64,000 nucleotides of DNA from Papio anubis (GCF_008728515.1 NC_044983.1:128149139-128213138); one strand, 5' to 3'; numbered from the stretch's first letter, positions 24,101 through 38,560 are shown. A program made the numbers and translations. Notes: generated from the letters alone by a model not told the origin.

Positions 24101-27100
24101 GAGACAAATATGGAGAGTGTTCGTTCTGATTGTTCATACATATAACCTGTGATTATTTTATGAATAGTAATTAATAGCAACAATCATATTAGCTCTTCTC
24201 ACTACATACAGAATTAGCAAGAAGGGATTAAAGATGGCAGCACAGGATGTCTGTCCTAGAGGTCAGCAAAGAACAGTCCTAGAGAGTGCAGATGGCAGTA
24301 GCGGGCCTTAGGGTGGTCTTACAGGGAGGGTGGGAGGACCCTCTCCAGAGCCGAAGACAGGGTGATCTCCAATATGTGAGAACAGGAATATCAAGAGTGA
24401 GGTCCATGAAAAAAACACTGGTAGGTCCAGGTATTGGGCAGTTTATAAGACCAGAAACCCCAAGAGAGGGGCTCTGACCATAAAGTCGTAGGATGAAGAT
24501 GGCTCAAAGACCCTGGAGGTCATGTCTGCCATGAACCAGTACGTTGAGGTGGGTCTCTGGGTTGAATTAGCCGAGCATGGAACTAGAGTGATTTAAACCT
24601 GGGCCTCACACTGGAATGTGTTTCAGAACCCACCTCGGGACAGCACTTGTGTCATCATCTATGAGATGCCAGGAAGAGCGAGGTGCTGGGCATATGGAGC
24701 AGTGTCAGACAAGAGTCACATGCCTTGCAGGGTAGGGTGTAGGACAAAAGCCAGGTGCAGCCAAAAACACACTGAATAATACCACTGGCAGAGATAGGCA
24801 GCATGTAGTGGGTAAGAGCAGGATTTAAACCTCAGTTTCCACTGCTAGTTCAAGACAGTGGCCCATACACCTCATCTTCTTAATCTTTAAAAGGGGGATT
24901 AAAATGTACCACCTTCCTTTTAGGAATGTTAGGTGGATGAAATGAATCAATGTGTATTAAAACATTTTGTAGGTAGTCTTTTACAAAGTTGTGCTCAATA
25001 AATGGAAGCTGTTATTATACTGTTATTAGTACGTTTAAAATTGAATTATCCTAGGCTCTAAAGAATGAACTTTTATTATATACCCCCTACCTCCCTATCA
25101 GTGGCAACTAAGCAAAGTGAGTTTTTAATTTTTTTATGCAACACACTTACCGTAACGTTCTGTTTAACATGCATACACAGAATAATAGATTAATAGCATG
25201 GAAAAAAACTCATCCATAATCCTATGGTGCATTTATAGCTTTTGTTTTGCATATCCATTTCCATTCAAATTAAGTAATAGTTATTAACTTGAATGGAAAT
25301 TCAAAGTCAGGCTCTGAGCAATTACTACACCATACATTGCCTTCCAATACTGGTTCAGTTGTACAGTTGTAATTGCAATACATGTATATGGCATTTTATA
25401 ATCTAACCTTTTTACATAATGTTATACACACTTCCTTTTGGCTAGAGTTTATAAACATTGTCCTCAATCAGAGCATTTTATTACATTTAGGGCATTTACT
25501 ATAATTTACTTCTTAATTTTCTACTATTGGACATTAAGATTCTTTGCAATATTTTGCTAGAATAGATTGCACAGCAATTGGCCTATCAATGTACAGAGCT
25601 GCTGCTTCTGTTAACTTATTGTTGGAAGATATATTTCAGACACAGGTGGAAACACATTATGCTTGGACCGCATATATAAGTTATGTAGTTATATAGGGCC
25701 TGAAAACAAATCTCTAAATGTTATAAAAGATGAACAGTTCCTCTTTGGTTGCTAAATCATTGCACAGGGTTAGAACTTCTCAATACGGCTTTGTATACCT
25801 TACCTTTCTATTACTTCTAAGACAGGGAATCCAGCTGATGAGCTCGTTATAACAATTGCCAGGCCAGATGTGATTAGGGAATCTCTTTCCTCACTTTATG
25901 GAAAGAGATGGATAGCCCTTGTTAGTGATACTGTATTGATTTGTGCTTTTTTCAACTGTGGGACTGGATACATTTCCTTCTTAAGAATTTCCTGTGGTGG
26001 CAGCTGGCTTCTTTTCAAGCTTTTGAAAAGTTGTAAAGGGGCCTGAAGTCATTTGATCTCCCAAAATGAGATCATCTCCAATGTACCATATGTTTGTAAA
26101 GCAGACTTGGCCTTTAGTCTCGAGAGCTGTATTCCAGGAAAGGAGCCAGTTAATGCGATCTGCCTTGACTGCTTTCTGCCTGGCCCTATGAGACAAATGC
26201 ATGGGCATAAATTGGTCAAATGCCATAAGCGAGGAAAATGGCTAATTAGTAGACGACAGTTATGCACAGCTTTATTTTACAAGGTCCAGCCTGGTTCCAG
26301 CCAGGTTAAACTAATTTGTAAAGGAAATGCATTTGCTGCAGGAAACATGAAGCAACTGTCATGCCATAAGAAAGCAGACATTCCTTTTCACTAGGCGTGG
26401 ACTTGGCCACATTTATTTCTACAGGAAGAGATTGTGATGACTTGCCTTTATGAATGGTGACCATAAATCTCATTCTCTCCAAGGTTTCCAGATGCATTTG
26501 TGACCTTCAGTTCCTTCCAGAGGAGATTCCCTGAGGTGTCCGGGTACTGCCACTGTGCTGACAGCCAAGGGCGGGAACTGGCTGAGACAGGTGACTGACA
26601 CCCCTCAGGTGATGTGAAGGGAGGGAGTGTGATTCCTTAGGTCTGAGAGCCTGCCTAGCATTGCTTGTAAAGCACAGCTAGAGTGACTGCCTTCCCCCTG
26701 CTAGGCTGCTGTGGCATTGAGGAGGACACAACCTCAGCAAACTGTCATCTTGCAGTATGGTGAATGCAGCTGCTGCTGGCCTACATAGTGCCTTTGTGCA
26801 CACTGGAAAGAAGTGCCCCGCTCTGGGCAGATGCAGCCCCAAAACTGGCGCGTGGAGCACAGGATGGATTTAATCTCTTATTCTATAAGCACTGCTCCTT
26901 TGTTCTATGAACAACTTGCACAACCATCCACAGCAGCCCTGACTTTGGAAACTGTTAAAGTGTTGTTCAGACTTATTGCCTAATGATGCTGGTAAAGGCT
27001 CTCTCTCAATATCTGTTTGCACAATAAGGTCAGGGCTTCCTTTCTGAATGAGACCATCTCTGAAAGTCTTGCTGTCTTTGCTCAGGTTTGGAGTTGTTAC

Positions 27101-30100
27101 TGGATGAAATTTATGACACCATTTTTGCTGGTCTGGACCTTCCTTCCACCTTCACCGAAACCACCCTGTACCGGATACTGCAGAGACGGTTCCTCGCAGT
27201 TCAATCAGTCATCTCTGGCAGATTCCGATGTAAGTAATAAGCTGCCAACAGTGTGTGTGTTTCCATTAAGGGGATGCCTCTTGGGTTTCAAAGTCACTAT
27301 GGTCTGCGTGGCTGCTCCAGCAAAGTGAGGGCAGAGATGAAAAGAATCATTAAGAGTAAGCAGCAGTGCATGCTGTGAAGACACCAAGCATTGTTGACAC
27401 TGTCTTCTCCTTTACTGTGTGGATTTCCTCTAGGCCCCACAAAATGTGAAGTGGAGCGGTTTACAGCAACCAACTTTGGTCACCCCTATGTTCCAAGCTG
27501 CCGCCGAAATGGAGACTATCAGGCGGTACAGTGCCAGACGGAAGGGCCCTGCTGGTGCGTGGATGTCCAGGGGAAGGAAATCCATGGAACCCGGCAGCAA
27601 GGGGAGCCGCCATCTTGTGGTGGGTTTCCTCTGGGGGTTTCCTTTTTTGGCCTCGGGTCCTATTACTTAAGCGGTCCTCCAGACCAACTTCTCTGGAGCC
27701 CGTTAATTCAACTGCCTTCTGGTGTGCCCCACTCGCCTTTCAAGCTCAACCTGTCTGAAAACCAGTTTATCATCATTAACTTCCAACATGTTTCTCGTAT
27801 TGTGTCAGACCTCGTTGCTTTTTCAGGGAGCTCAGGGAATATTAGGGGGCTCATAGGTGAAGAAAAATAAAAGAGAATTGAGTTCCCATGTGCCATGAGA
27901 CAGGAGCATGCACGTAACTGAAGGAGCATGGTGAGACGGGCATTCGATCTTGCAGCAGGTATAGGAAGGAGGCATTTAGGAAAGATGCATGGAAGAGGCC
28001 ACACTTGATCAGAATCTTCTAAGAAGATGTTTCTTGAAGGAGGGGAGTAAGGAAAGGTGTTCTCTATGTGGAGAGCAGGAGAAGCAAAATTAGAAGGACA
28101 GAATAATAGGCATTGATATGCTAATGATCATCTAATCTGCAAGAAGGATAGAGAAAAAAATTGCTGGAGTATGAATAGGGTGGTGCTCCAGACTCTGAAG
28201 AAAGGCAGGGGTAAGACAATGAGGTCTTTGTTATCCTAACAAAGGCTTGGGGGCTTCATCCTGGAGGTCAGGTGAAGACAGTGAAACGTTTTAAGTTGGA
28301 CAGTATCATCGTGGGTTTTGCATGTAAGGCAAAGAAATTCTGGAGGAGAGACTCAAAGAAGCAGCAGTCCGGAGGCAACTGGGCCAATTAGAAGGTCATT
28401 GCCATGTTCCAGAGATGATGGGGTCTGTATTAATTTTCTAGGGCTATGGTAATAAATCACCACAAAGTGGGCATGTGAGAGCAACTGAAATGTATTGTGT
28501 CTATTCTGGAGGTTTGAAGTCCAAAATCAGGGTGTCAGCGGGGCCGTGCTCCCTCTGAAAACTCTAGGGGAGGATCCTTTCTTTCCTCTTCCTAGCTTGT
28601 AGTGGTATCAGCAATCTGTGCATTCTTTGGTTTAGGGCAGCATGACTGTAGTCTTGGCTTCCATTGCCACGTGGCTATCTTCCCTCTGTGTCTGTCTGCG
28701 AGTCTTCTCCTCTTCTTACAAGGAGACCAGTCATGTTGGGTTAAGGCTCCACCTGATCCAGTCAGGCATCATCTTAACTAATCCCATCGACAGTGACCCT
28801 TCTGCCAAATAAGGTCACATTCTGTGGTTCTGGTAAGAGCATGAATTTTGAGGTACACTATTCAACCCAGTATGGAGCTATCATTAAAGCAGAAACAGTG
28901 GGAGACGGTGAGAACTCTTAGTAGGCATTCCAGGCAGACCCCATTTTCTCTTCCTGGTGAAATTTTGAAGGATGTTATGATGAGGAAGGGCAGAATCAGC
29001 ATTCCTAAGCTTCCAACTTGGGGAAGCTGGGTAGATTTTAAAAGATTAGGAATAGTGATACACCAATGAAGGGGTTTTTTATAGCTTCTATATATGTATA
29101 TTAACATTCATTCAATAATTCCTGTTAAATCATTCCATTTGTCCAACTTAACCTTTTGAATATTCTTCATGATGTGTGGTTATATTCTATCTGCTAAATG
29201 TGAGAATGTCGAAAAAGAAAATTTGGAGACACTTTCTTGAAGGCATTTGCAATCACATTTCATTTCTACTAAAACCTAGAGAATGTTGTGCCGTCCAACT
29301 TCCAGGTGGAAATGAAGAACTATGGTTTTCTAAATTGAAGACCATAAATGGCTCTATCAAGTGCATAGATGGATCATATATTTTCACTTTTTCTCTCTGG
29401 TATAGCAGGTCCTATTTCTGTGGAAACAAATGCCACATGGAAACAGTAATTGAATTTCCTTGCTTTGGTAACACTACATAACAAATGGATGGAAAGGGTA
29501 AGCTCTTAATTTGGCAGAAGACTAAGCAAAGCAGTAAACTTTATTTCTGCCATACCTTCCTGTAATATCCATTAAAAGAGGACATGGCCTTGCTGAGGGA
29601 TGTTACGTGCTCTGATGCTGCCAGTCTCTCCCCTCCCACCACATTTTCCAGTTCTTTCTCTGTTGCCTGGTTACAGAAGGAAATTGGCTGACTTTCTTTT
29701 TGGCTTTTGTGTGAATCAAGAGGAAAAACATATTTTAAAAGTTGAGGGCGGGGTGGTTAAAAGGTAAGAGTTATGATTTTATGGAGAAAAATGGAGCTTA
29801 CTTACATCCACCTATGTAACTGAGACAGCCCCTTGGTGTTTGAATTTTACATGTTTTTATCTTATTGTGGCTGGAGTCAGCCTAGGATGTTCAGATAGAA
29901 TGACTTGACCATGCAAAGAGTTGGCTGAGTTGATCACCGTTAAATTAATAATTTCGAGGAAAGGTCAAGAAGCCCAGAAGAATGTTCTAAGTGTGTACAC
30001 TGGGTGGGCATTATTGTTTTCTATTATAGGAAGTATTATCTTTCCTATATTATAATATATATTACAATATAGGAAAATATTTCTTCTTATAGGAACCACT

Positions 30101-33100
30101 AACAGCATTTCAGATATGATTCTTGCCCTCAAGGAGACCATAGCTAGCCTAGACAAGACTACCCCCAAGGAGGAGTTAGCCACACTAAAAGCACATAGTG
30201 AGGCATTAAAGTCCATTGAGAATTCCAACGAGAGAATGCATGCTGGAAGACATCATTTCATTAAATACACATAGAAATGTGTTGGTGTACTAGTTTCCTA
30301 GGGCTGCCATAACAAATCACTACAAACCAGGTGGCTTAAAACAACAGAAATTTATTCCCTCCTAGTTCTGGAGGCCAGAAGTCTGAAATTAAGGTGTGGG
30401 TAGGGCCATGCTCTCCCTGAAGGTTCTATGGCAGAATTCTTCCTTGCCCCTTCCTGGTTTCTGGTGGTTGCTGGCAATCCCTGGTGTCTTTGGCTTGTGA
30501 CTGCCTCCCTCCAATCTGTGCCTCTGTCTTCACACAGCTTTCTTCCCTGTGTGCATCTTTGTGTCTTCACATGACCTTCTTATAAGGACACCAGTCATTG
30601 GTTTTAGAGCCCACCCTAATCCAGTATGACATCATCTTAACTTGGTGACATCTGCAAAGACCCTATTTCTAAATCACATTCTGAGGTTCCCTGTAGACAT
30701 GAACATCATGTCTGTGCATGGAGGGGACACTATTCACCCGAGTACAGTTGGCAAGTGAGGTCAGATTTTCAGAAAGTGAGCCAGTATTTACGAGACTTGC
30801 CTTAGAAGGGATCAACTTCTAGTGAGAGCTAGGGGAGTGGTCATGCCACCTGGAATAGTCACTCCTCCAAAATGACCCCACAGAGGTAGCTCAGGGGAAA
30901 GGAAAAAATAAAACGACACAGAGAAGAAAGTGGTTTCAAACGTAGGTGTCCTTGATTGAATGTTCTGGCATCTTACCACCTGAAAGATCTGAGGAGCTGT
31001 CTCAGGATTGCTCGTGACATTAAAACCTTTTCTCCCATTTCACTTTGTCTCATGCAGCTGAAGGCAGATCTTGTGCCTCCAAAAGGCAGCAGGCCTTGTC
31101 CAGACTCTACTTTGGGACCTCAGGCTACTTCAGCCAGCACGACCTGTTCTCTTCCCCGGAGAAAAGATGGGCCTCTCCAAGAGTAGCCAGATTTGCCACA
31201 TCCTGCCCACCCACAATCAAAGAGCTCTTTGTGGACTCTGGGCTCCTCCGCCCAATGGTGGAAGGACAGAGCCAACAGTTTTCTGTCTCAGAGAGTCTTC
31301 TCAAAGAAGCCATCCGAGCGATTTTTCCCTCCCGAGGGCTGGCTCGTCTTGCCCTTCGGTTTACCACCAACCCAAAGAGACTCCAGCAAAACCTTTTTGG
31401 AGGGAAATTTTTGGTGAATCTTGGCCAGTTTAACTTGTCTGGAGCCCTTGGCACAAGAGGCACTTTTAACTTCAGTCAATTTTTCCAGCAACTTGGTCTT
31501 GCAAGCTTCTCAAATGGAGGGAGACTAGAAGATTTGGCCAAGCCAGTCTCAGTGGGATTAGATTCAAATTCTTCTACAGGAACCCCTGAAGCCGCTAAGA
31601 AGGATGTTGCTATGAATAAGCCAATTGTGGGCAGCTTTGGCTTTGAAATTAACCTACAGGAGAACCAAAATGCCCTCAAATTCCTTGCTTCTCTCCTGGA
31701 GCTTCCAGAATTCCTTCTCTTCTTGCAACATGCTATCTCTGTGCCAGAAGATGTGGCAAGAGATTTAGGTGATGTGATGGAAACGGTGCTCAGGTCCCAG
31801 ACCTGTGAGCAGACACCTGAAAGGCTGTTTGTCCCATCATGCACTACAGAAGGAAGCTATGAAGATGTCCAATGCTTTGCTGGAGAGTGCTGGTGTGTGG
31901 ATTCCTGGGGCAAAGAGCTTCCTGGCTCAAGAGTGAGAGGTGGACAGCCGAGGTGCCCCACAGACTGTGAAAAGCAAAGGGCTCGCATGCAAAGCCTCAT
32001 GGGCAGCCAGCCTGCTGGCTCCAGCTTGTTTGTCCCTGCTTGTACTAGTGAGGGATATTTCCTGCCTGTCCAGTGCTTCAACTCAGAGTGTTACTGTGTT
32101 GATGCTGAGGGTCAGGCCATTCCTGGAACTCGAAGTGCAATGGGGAAGCCCAAGAAATGTAAGTCTGTGGGTATTCAATCTGCAGGTTCCCTGAGTCTCT
32201 CTTTAGGCCCTGACCTAATGCAGTACAGCAATAGAAATCCACTCGTAGCCAATGCTTACACTTCAGTTAAAGATGAAATTGACTGCTTATATTAAAAATG
32301 ATCCCGGAACGCCTAGATAATATTAATCAGACCTAGGAGTAAATAAGGAGATTTCTTTGGCCTTAAAGAACTGCCACATTTCTGCAGTGCTGATCACTAA
32401 CTGATTTCAATGGTGCTGATTTAGTCATGGGGCAATGCGTATCTAGATATTATTTACAAATTTAAGCTTCATGTTATTTCTATGGCTATATGAGGTTTTA
32501 GATGGGGTTTGGACAGTTAAGTGGTTTTATCTTGGTCTTTCCAGTTTATTAAATTTCTTAAACTGAAACACCTGCTCATTGTTCCTCCCCAGGCCCCACA
32601 CCCTGTCAATTACAGGCTGAGCAAGCTTTCCTCAGGACGGTGCAGGCCCTGCTCTCTAACTCCAGCATGCTACCCACCCTTTCCGACACCTACATCCCAC
32701 AGTGCAGTGCCGATGGACAGTGGAGACAAGTGCAATGCGATGGGCCCCCCGAGCAGGTCTTCGAGTGGTACCGACGATGGGAGGCTCAGAACAAGGGCCA
32801 GGAGCTGATGCCTGCCGAGCTGCTAGTGAAGATCATGAGCTACAGAGAAGCAGCTTCCGGAAACTTTGGTCTCTTTATTCAGAGTCTGTATGAGGCTGGC
32901 CAGCAAGGTGTCTTCCCGGTGCTGTCCCAATACCCTTCTCTGCAAGATGTCCCACTAGCAGCACTGGAAGGGAACCGGTCCCAGTCCAGGGAGAATGTTC
33001 TCCTGGATCCCTACCTCTTCTGGCAGATCCTAAACGGCCAACTCAGCCGATACCCAGGGCCCTACTCAGACTTCAGCACTCCTTTGGCACATTTCGACCT

Positions 33101-36100
33101 TCGGAACTGCTGGTGTGTGGATGAGGCTGGCCAAGAGCTGGAAGGAACGCGGGCTGAGCCGAGCAAGCTCCCAACATGTGAGCTAATGCATATGAAGAGC
33201 TAAGTGTGTGTGTGTGTGTCTGTGTGTTTAATATATATATAAAAAAAGGATGTCTAGTGGGAGGGGATTGAGTGTCAAAGCTGGAATGGAGTTTAGAGAT
33301 GGCTGAGAAAACCAAGGTTCACAGAGGCGAAGGGACTTCCCTGCATCAACACAGTGAGGTGTTGGCAAGATTGATACAGTATATTTTAAAGCTTTCATAT
33401 AATTGATTACTTCAATCGGTGTCTTAGATTTTTACTGGATGTCTTCTGTGTGCAAAGCATCTTCATCTTAGAGCTGATGAAGGCTATAAAAGTGGAGATG
33501 ACCTGGCCCTTGTCCTCCTATGGTTAATGTTTAGTAATCGCTCCTATGTTAGGTGCACCTTTTAATGGACCAATGAGTATTACAGTGAACCTGCTATTTG
33601 CACAGAATGCTGCTAGATGCACAGACCTCAGGAGAGTGCCACCTGAAGTGGCTTTAATTGATTTGGAAGGATTTAACTAAGGAACTGACTGGAGAGCCGC
33701 TAATTGAGGTCTATACATTCAGCTTTGTGGCAGGTAGACTTATGGGAAAGTTATGATATATGAGCCATAAATAGAAAGAAGCTGACACTGAGTTTCAGTT
33801 AAAATGCCTTCTCCCCTTTAGCCATGCCAGCAGTTTGAAAGAACAACCAGATATGTTCAACACTGTTATCACCAAATCCAAATCTCTCTAACCAGCCATT
33901 GCTAATATTATAGGTGATATGACAGCCGTTCAGTGAAATCTCTCAATTCATTCTTTGCAAGTTTAACATTGTCTGGACCTTTCTGAGTAATGTTAAAATA
34001 CATTAGACTATTTTGATACTGGCTAAATTTTAGGCTTTAGCAGCAACTGGTTTTTAAAACGTTGGGTGAAAGTACCATGTGATGAGAACAGTAATACTCT
34101 TGGCATTTTGAACAACCCAGAGATGACAATGCAAGGATCCTCCATTCAAATGTCAAGTTCTAGCAATAGAACCCTCAAGGTTAACACATTGATTTTGGCC
34201 TGTTAGATAAGAAGTCTTACTTATTTTTGTGTTTTTTGTGGTAGAATCATTCTCCATACCAGTGATCAGATCTCTTACATGGCGACATTCCTATAATTTT
34301 AAATTATCTAAGACTAAATTTGGTCCTATTTGTATGCAATTTTAGGAGCGTGAGTTGTCGATAACCAAAAGTACCTAGTAACTTTATTTTATTTTATTTT
34401 GAGACTGAGTTTCACTCTTGTTGCCCAGGCTAGAGTGCAATGGAGCGATCTCAGCTCACTGCAACCTCCGCCTCCCAGGTTCAAGCAATTCTCGTGCCTC
34501 AGATCCTAAGTAACTGGGATTACAGGTGCCTACCACCATGCCCAGCTAATTTTTTTTTGTATTTTTGGTAGAGATGGGGTTTCAGCATGTTGGCCTGGTT
34601 GGTCTTGAACTCCTGAGCTCAGGTGATCCACCTGCCTCAGCCTCCCAAAGTGCTGGGATTACTTTAGTGACTAGTCTTACCTTAGTCTGAATGCTGGAGA
34701 GAATGTTAGAACTACACTTAGAGTAATTGGCATTTTTTTTATTGAGTAACAAGAGACTGGATACAAGACTATCCATTAGGGAGAAAATGTTAGAACTTCC
34801 ATCTCTATTCAGTATTTTCTATCTTCCTTTCACATTTCTATTAATATTTTCGTTTTTGCTATTAAATGTTTAACAGCTGAAACAGCTAAAAATCTGCATG
34901 TAGTGTATTATTTTAGTAATTTGTGTATATGCCTTATAAAAAAAATACCCATTTTGGGGGGTGCATATTCAAACTCTTTTGTTAATAAGGGTATACAATC
35001 AAAAGCGTTTGATACTCAAAGTGTGGTCCAGTGGCATTGGCATTCACTTTGGGAACTCGTTAAAGATTCAGGATCTCAGGCCCCACCTATTGAATCAAAA
35101 CTTGCATTTCTACAATATTCCCAGGGGAATTCAGTACAGCCAAAAGCTTGAGGAGGACTGGCCTGGAGGACAGAACAGTAGCTGTCTTGTACCATGGCTC
35201 TACCATCTACTGCTCTGTGACCTGAGAGAGGCTAACTCTTTTGAGTCTTAGTGTCATCTGTAAAATCTGAGTTACAACACGTAACTGCCTCAAAGGCTTG
35301 TTGGAAGAATTACAAAAATTAATAGATATAAAGTGCTGGACTTGGCACATAGGAAGTACTTAATAAGTGATGGCTGGATTAATACAATTGACAGTGAGTA
35401 ATGAAGGGACCAATAACTTCCTACATGCATGTGTGGGTAATGGCTCAGGCCTCTAGGAATTTGAGTCTGCATTGCTATCTCTGGTCTGGTTGAAATTTTG
35501 CTGTCTTCATTTAATATGCGTTTATGAACTGCCTACTGTGTGCACTGTACTGTACGATGGGGAGACAGTCGTGTAAAGGATGGTGTCTGCCCTGAGACGC
35601 TCAGAGACCAATGGGGGAAACCAAGGATGTTATCAGGAAAGTAATCAATGGCAATGGTGGAGCAGAGGTATGTACATGGAAAATGCAGTGGAGGGTGCTC
35701 AGAGAAAGGGGCTACTAACTCCTTGAAGATTGGGGTAAAGATTAGCTTGACCCCAACTACTGGGATGAATCTTAAGAGGGGTTTGTCCAGTCACAGATGT
35801 GGCAGGCCCTTTGTGACAGAGGAAATAGGATGCACTGAGTCAATGAAGCTGTGAGTGAGGTGGAGAAAAGGTTATAGATGTAGGAGGGGAGGGGATGCAG
35901 GAGGGAGTGAAAGAAGAGGCGGATAGTAAATCGGGAACAGATTATAATTTTTTTGAGACAGAGTCTTGCTCTGTTGCCTATGTTGGATTGCAGTGGCATG
36001 ATCTCAGTTCACTGCAGCAGGCTCAAGTGATCCTGCCACCTCAGGCTCTCAAGTAGCTGGGACTACAAGCATGTGCCATCACGCCCAGCTAATTTTTGCA

Positions 36101-38527
36101 TTTCTTGTAGAGACGGGGTTTTACCATGTTGCCCAGGCTGGTCTTGAACTCCTGGGCTCAAGTGATCTGTCTGCCTCGGCCTCCCAAAGTGCTAGGATGA
36201 CAGGCGTGAACCACTGCATACAGCTGGGGACAGATTTGAAAAGATCTTATGTGCCCAGTTGTAGATTTTCACTTTATCCTGGAAGAAATGGAGAGCAAGC
36301 CGAGGTTTTTAAGTGTGAGTTTTTGCTTCAGAGATTCAAAATCCCTGGGATTAATAGAATAAATTATTTGATAATATCCTTTTGAACAAGAAAACAATAA
36401 CTTCACATTCTGGAAGTCAAAGTCTTTTGTTTTCTGTTGATCCCATGCTATCAAAAGAATCTGGTGACACCCCCACTGTTGAATTCACAATGTGATGTTT
36501 TAAGTAAATATGGCGAGGGTGGATTTTGCTAAGTGACAATGCCAAGGACAGCATGTGCCAGATGCTGTGCCAAGCACTTCAACTGCAACACTTCAAAGGC
36601 TCATTACAAAACCCCATGGACTAGAGGCCCCAATATTTCCCATTGCACAGATCAGGAGGCTGAAACTCAGAGAAGTTAAGTGCATTATCCATGGTTGCAC
36701 AACTAATAAATGACCCAAAAATAGAACCCAAAGGTATGTGAGTGCCACGCTCTTTCCGCTTCACAGGAATAACTCTCTACTAACCTACAGTGCCTCCCTT
36801 CAACTTTTGATATCCATCCATCGATCCATCCATCCATCCATCTATCCATCTGTCCATGCATCCATCCATCCATCATCTGTCTATCCTTCGTTAGAGAGAG
36901 CTAGTCAAGATCACTATTCCCAGAGTGAGACTGTCTAGATTGAAATTCTGAATCAGCTACTTGCTAGCTGGGAGCTTGTTTACATTATATGACTTCTCCA
37001 TGCCTCAGTTTCTCATTCATAGCATGAGAATAAGAATATTTTATTGGGCTGTTGCATCGATTAGATTGTGTAGATGTGCTCAGAATGATGCACAGCATGG
37101 AGCAAATATGAGCTATACTCATCTTACGCAGTGGGCCCTCCACAAATGGTGACTGAATGAGTGTGTGGAGGCAAAATAAGGGAATATTCAAGGTGATGGA
37201 AGAAGCTGCTGAAAGAAGGACAAAATACATGTGTGGCACAATGTGTGTAGTGTGTGTATGTGTGTGTGTGGTGTGGTGGGTGTATGTTTATGTATGTGTG
37301 TGTGGTGTTTATGAGGTGTGTGTGTTTCTATATGGGTTATGGTGTGTGAGTTTTTGTGTGTGGTATGTGCATGTGTGGTGTTTGTGGTGTGTGGGTATGT
37401 GTGGTGTGTGTATGTGTGTATATGAGGGTGGTGTGTGTGTGTATATGTATGTGTGTGGTGTGTGTCTGTGTGTGGTGTGTGTGTAGTGTGCATGTGTGTG
37501 TGTGTATGGTGTGGTGTGTGTGTACTGTGTGTGGTGTGTATGTGTGTGGTTGTGTGTGTATGGTGCATATGTGGGTGGTGTGTGTGGTGTGTATGTGTGT
37601 GGTATATGTGTATGGTGTGTGTGATGTGTCTGTGTGTGTCGTGTGTGTATGTGTATGTGGGTGGTGTGTGTTTTGGGGTGGTGTGTGTGTGGTGTTCATG
37701 TGTGTGTGTGGTGTGTGTGGTGTGTATTTGTGTGTGTATGTGTGGTGTGGGGGAGTGTGTATGTGTGTGTATGTGTGTGGTGTGTGTGGTTGTGTGTGTG
37801 GTGGGTATGGTTGTGGTGTGTGTAGTGTGTGTGTATGTGTGTGTGGTGTTTGTGTGTTGTGTGCGGGAGTGGTGTGTATGTGATCTCTATGTGTGTAGTG
37901 TGTGTGGTGTGTGTGGGGTATGTATGTGTGTGGTATTTGGTGTGTGGTGTGTGTATGTATGTGGTGTGTTTGTGGTGTTTGTGTGTACGTGTATATGTGT
38001 GGTGTGTTTGGGGTGGTGTGTATGTACGTGTATGTGTGGTGTATCGTGATCTGTATGTGCATACTGTGTATGTGGGGGGTGTGTGTGTGTGGTGTGTTTG
38101 TGCTGTGTATGTATGTAGTGTGTGGGGGTTGGTGTGTATGTGTGTGGTATGTGGTGTGTATGTGTGTAGTGTGAGGGAGTGATGTGTGTGTTGTGTGGTG
38201 TGTGTGTGGTGTGCGTGTGGTGTGTATGTGTGTGTGGGGTGTGTTTTGGTGTGTATGTGTGTAGTGTGAGGGGGTGGTGTGTATGTGTATGTTGTGTGTG
38301 TGTGTTGTGTGTTGTGTGTGTTGTGTGTGTGGTGTGTGTGTGTGGTGTGTATGTGTGTGGCATGTGTGTGGTGTGTGTGTGCTATGTGTATAGTGTGTGG
38401 GGTGTGTGTGTGTGTGTGTGGTATGTGTGTAGTGTGTGTTGTGTGTGTTGTGTGTGTGGTGTGTGTGTGGCGTGTATGTGTGTGGCATGTGGTGTGTGGT
38501 GTGTGTGGTATGTGTGTAGTGTGTGGG

Positions 38528-38560
<33 letters not shown>

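Larger units (their letters stand above)
17953..26483 (+). other. TG intron 5 (8.5 kb)
   Basis: The longest intron in the window. It contains Alus at 18,613-18,925, 21,856-22,052 and 22,988-23,278, a MIR-like stretch at about 19,715-19,855, an L2-like fragment near 23,440-23,540, and a diverged pair of direct repeats (22,419-22,517 and 23,844-23,941). It also holds a MIR-like region at about 24,780-25,000. The AT-rich 25,020-25,980 and the 26,000-26,480 stretch look unique. Several open frames of 60-200 codons overlap Alus or lack any coding character. Confidence 0.75.
27620..31057 (+). other. TG intron 8
   Basis: Contains two antisense MaLR LTRs (28,426-28,872 and 30,286-30,746), a short AT hairpin at 30,041-30,076, and an unplaced open stretch of about 60 codons at 30,093-30,272. 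The remainder, including 28,873-30,040, looks unique. Confidence 0.75.

Noticed and set aside
26053..26394. 113-codon frame just upstream of exon 6 with several cysteines
   Set aside because: Considered as a missed TG exon, but exons 5 and 6 already join in frame and give the known protein. The cysteine spacing does not fit a type-1 repeat.
29176..29481. 101-codon frame in intron 8
   Set aside because: No match to TG or to a family I know, and no splice sites in suitable places. Probably chance.
36810..37160. Possible CRISPR-like or structured repeat array
   Set aside because: The regular repeats are (ATCC)n simple sequence and MIR; there are no unique spacers, and this is a vertebrate intron.
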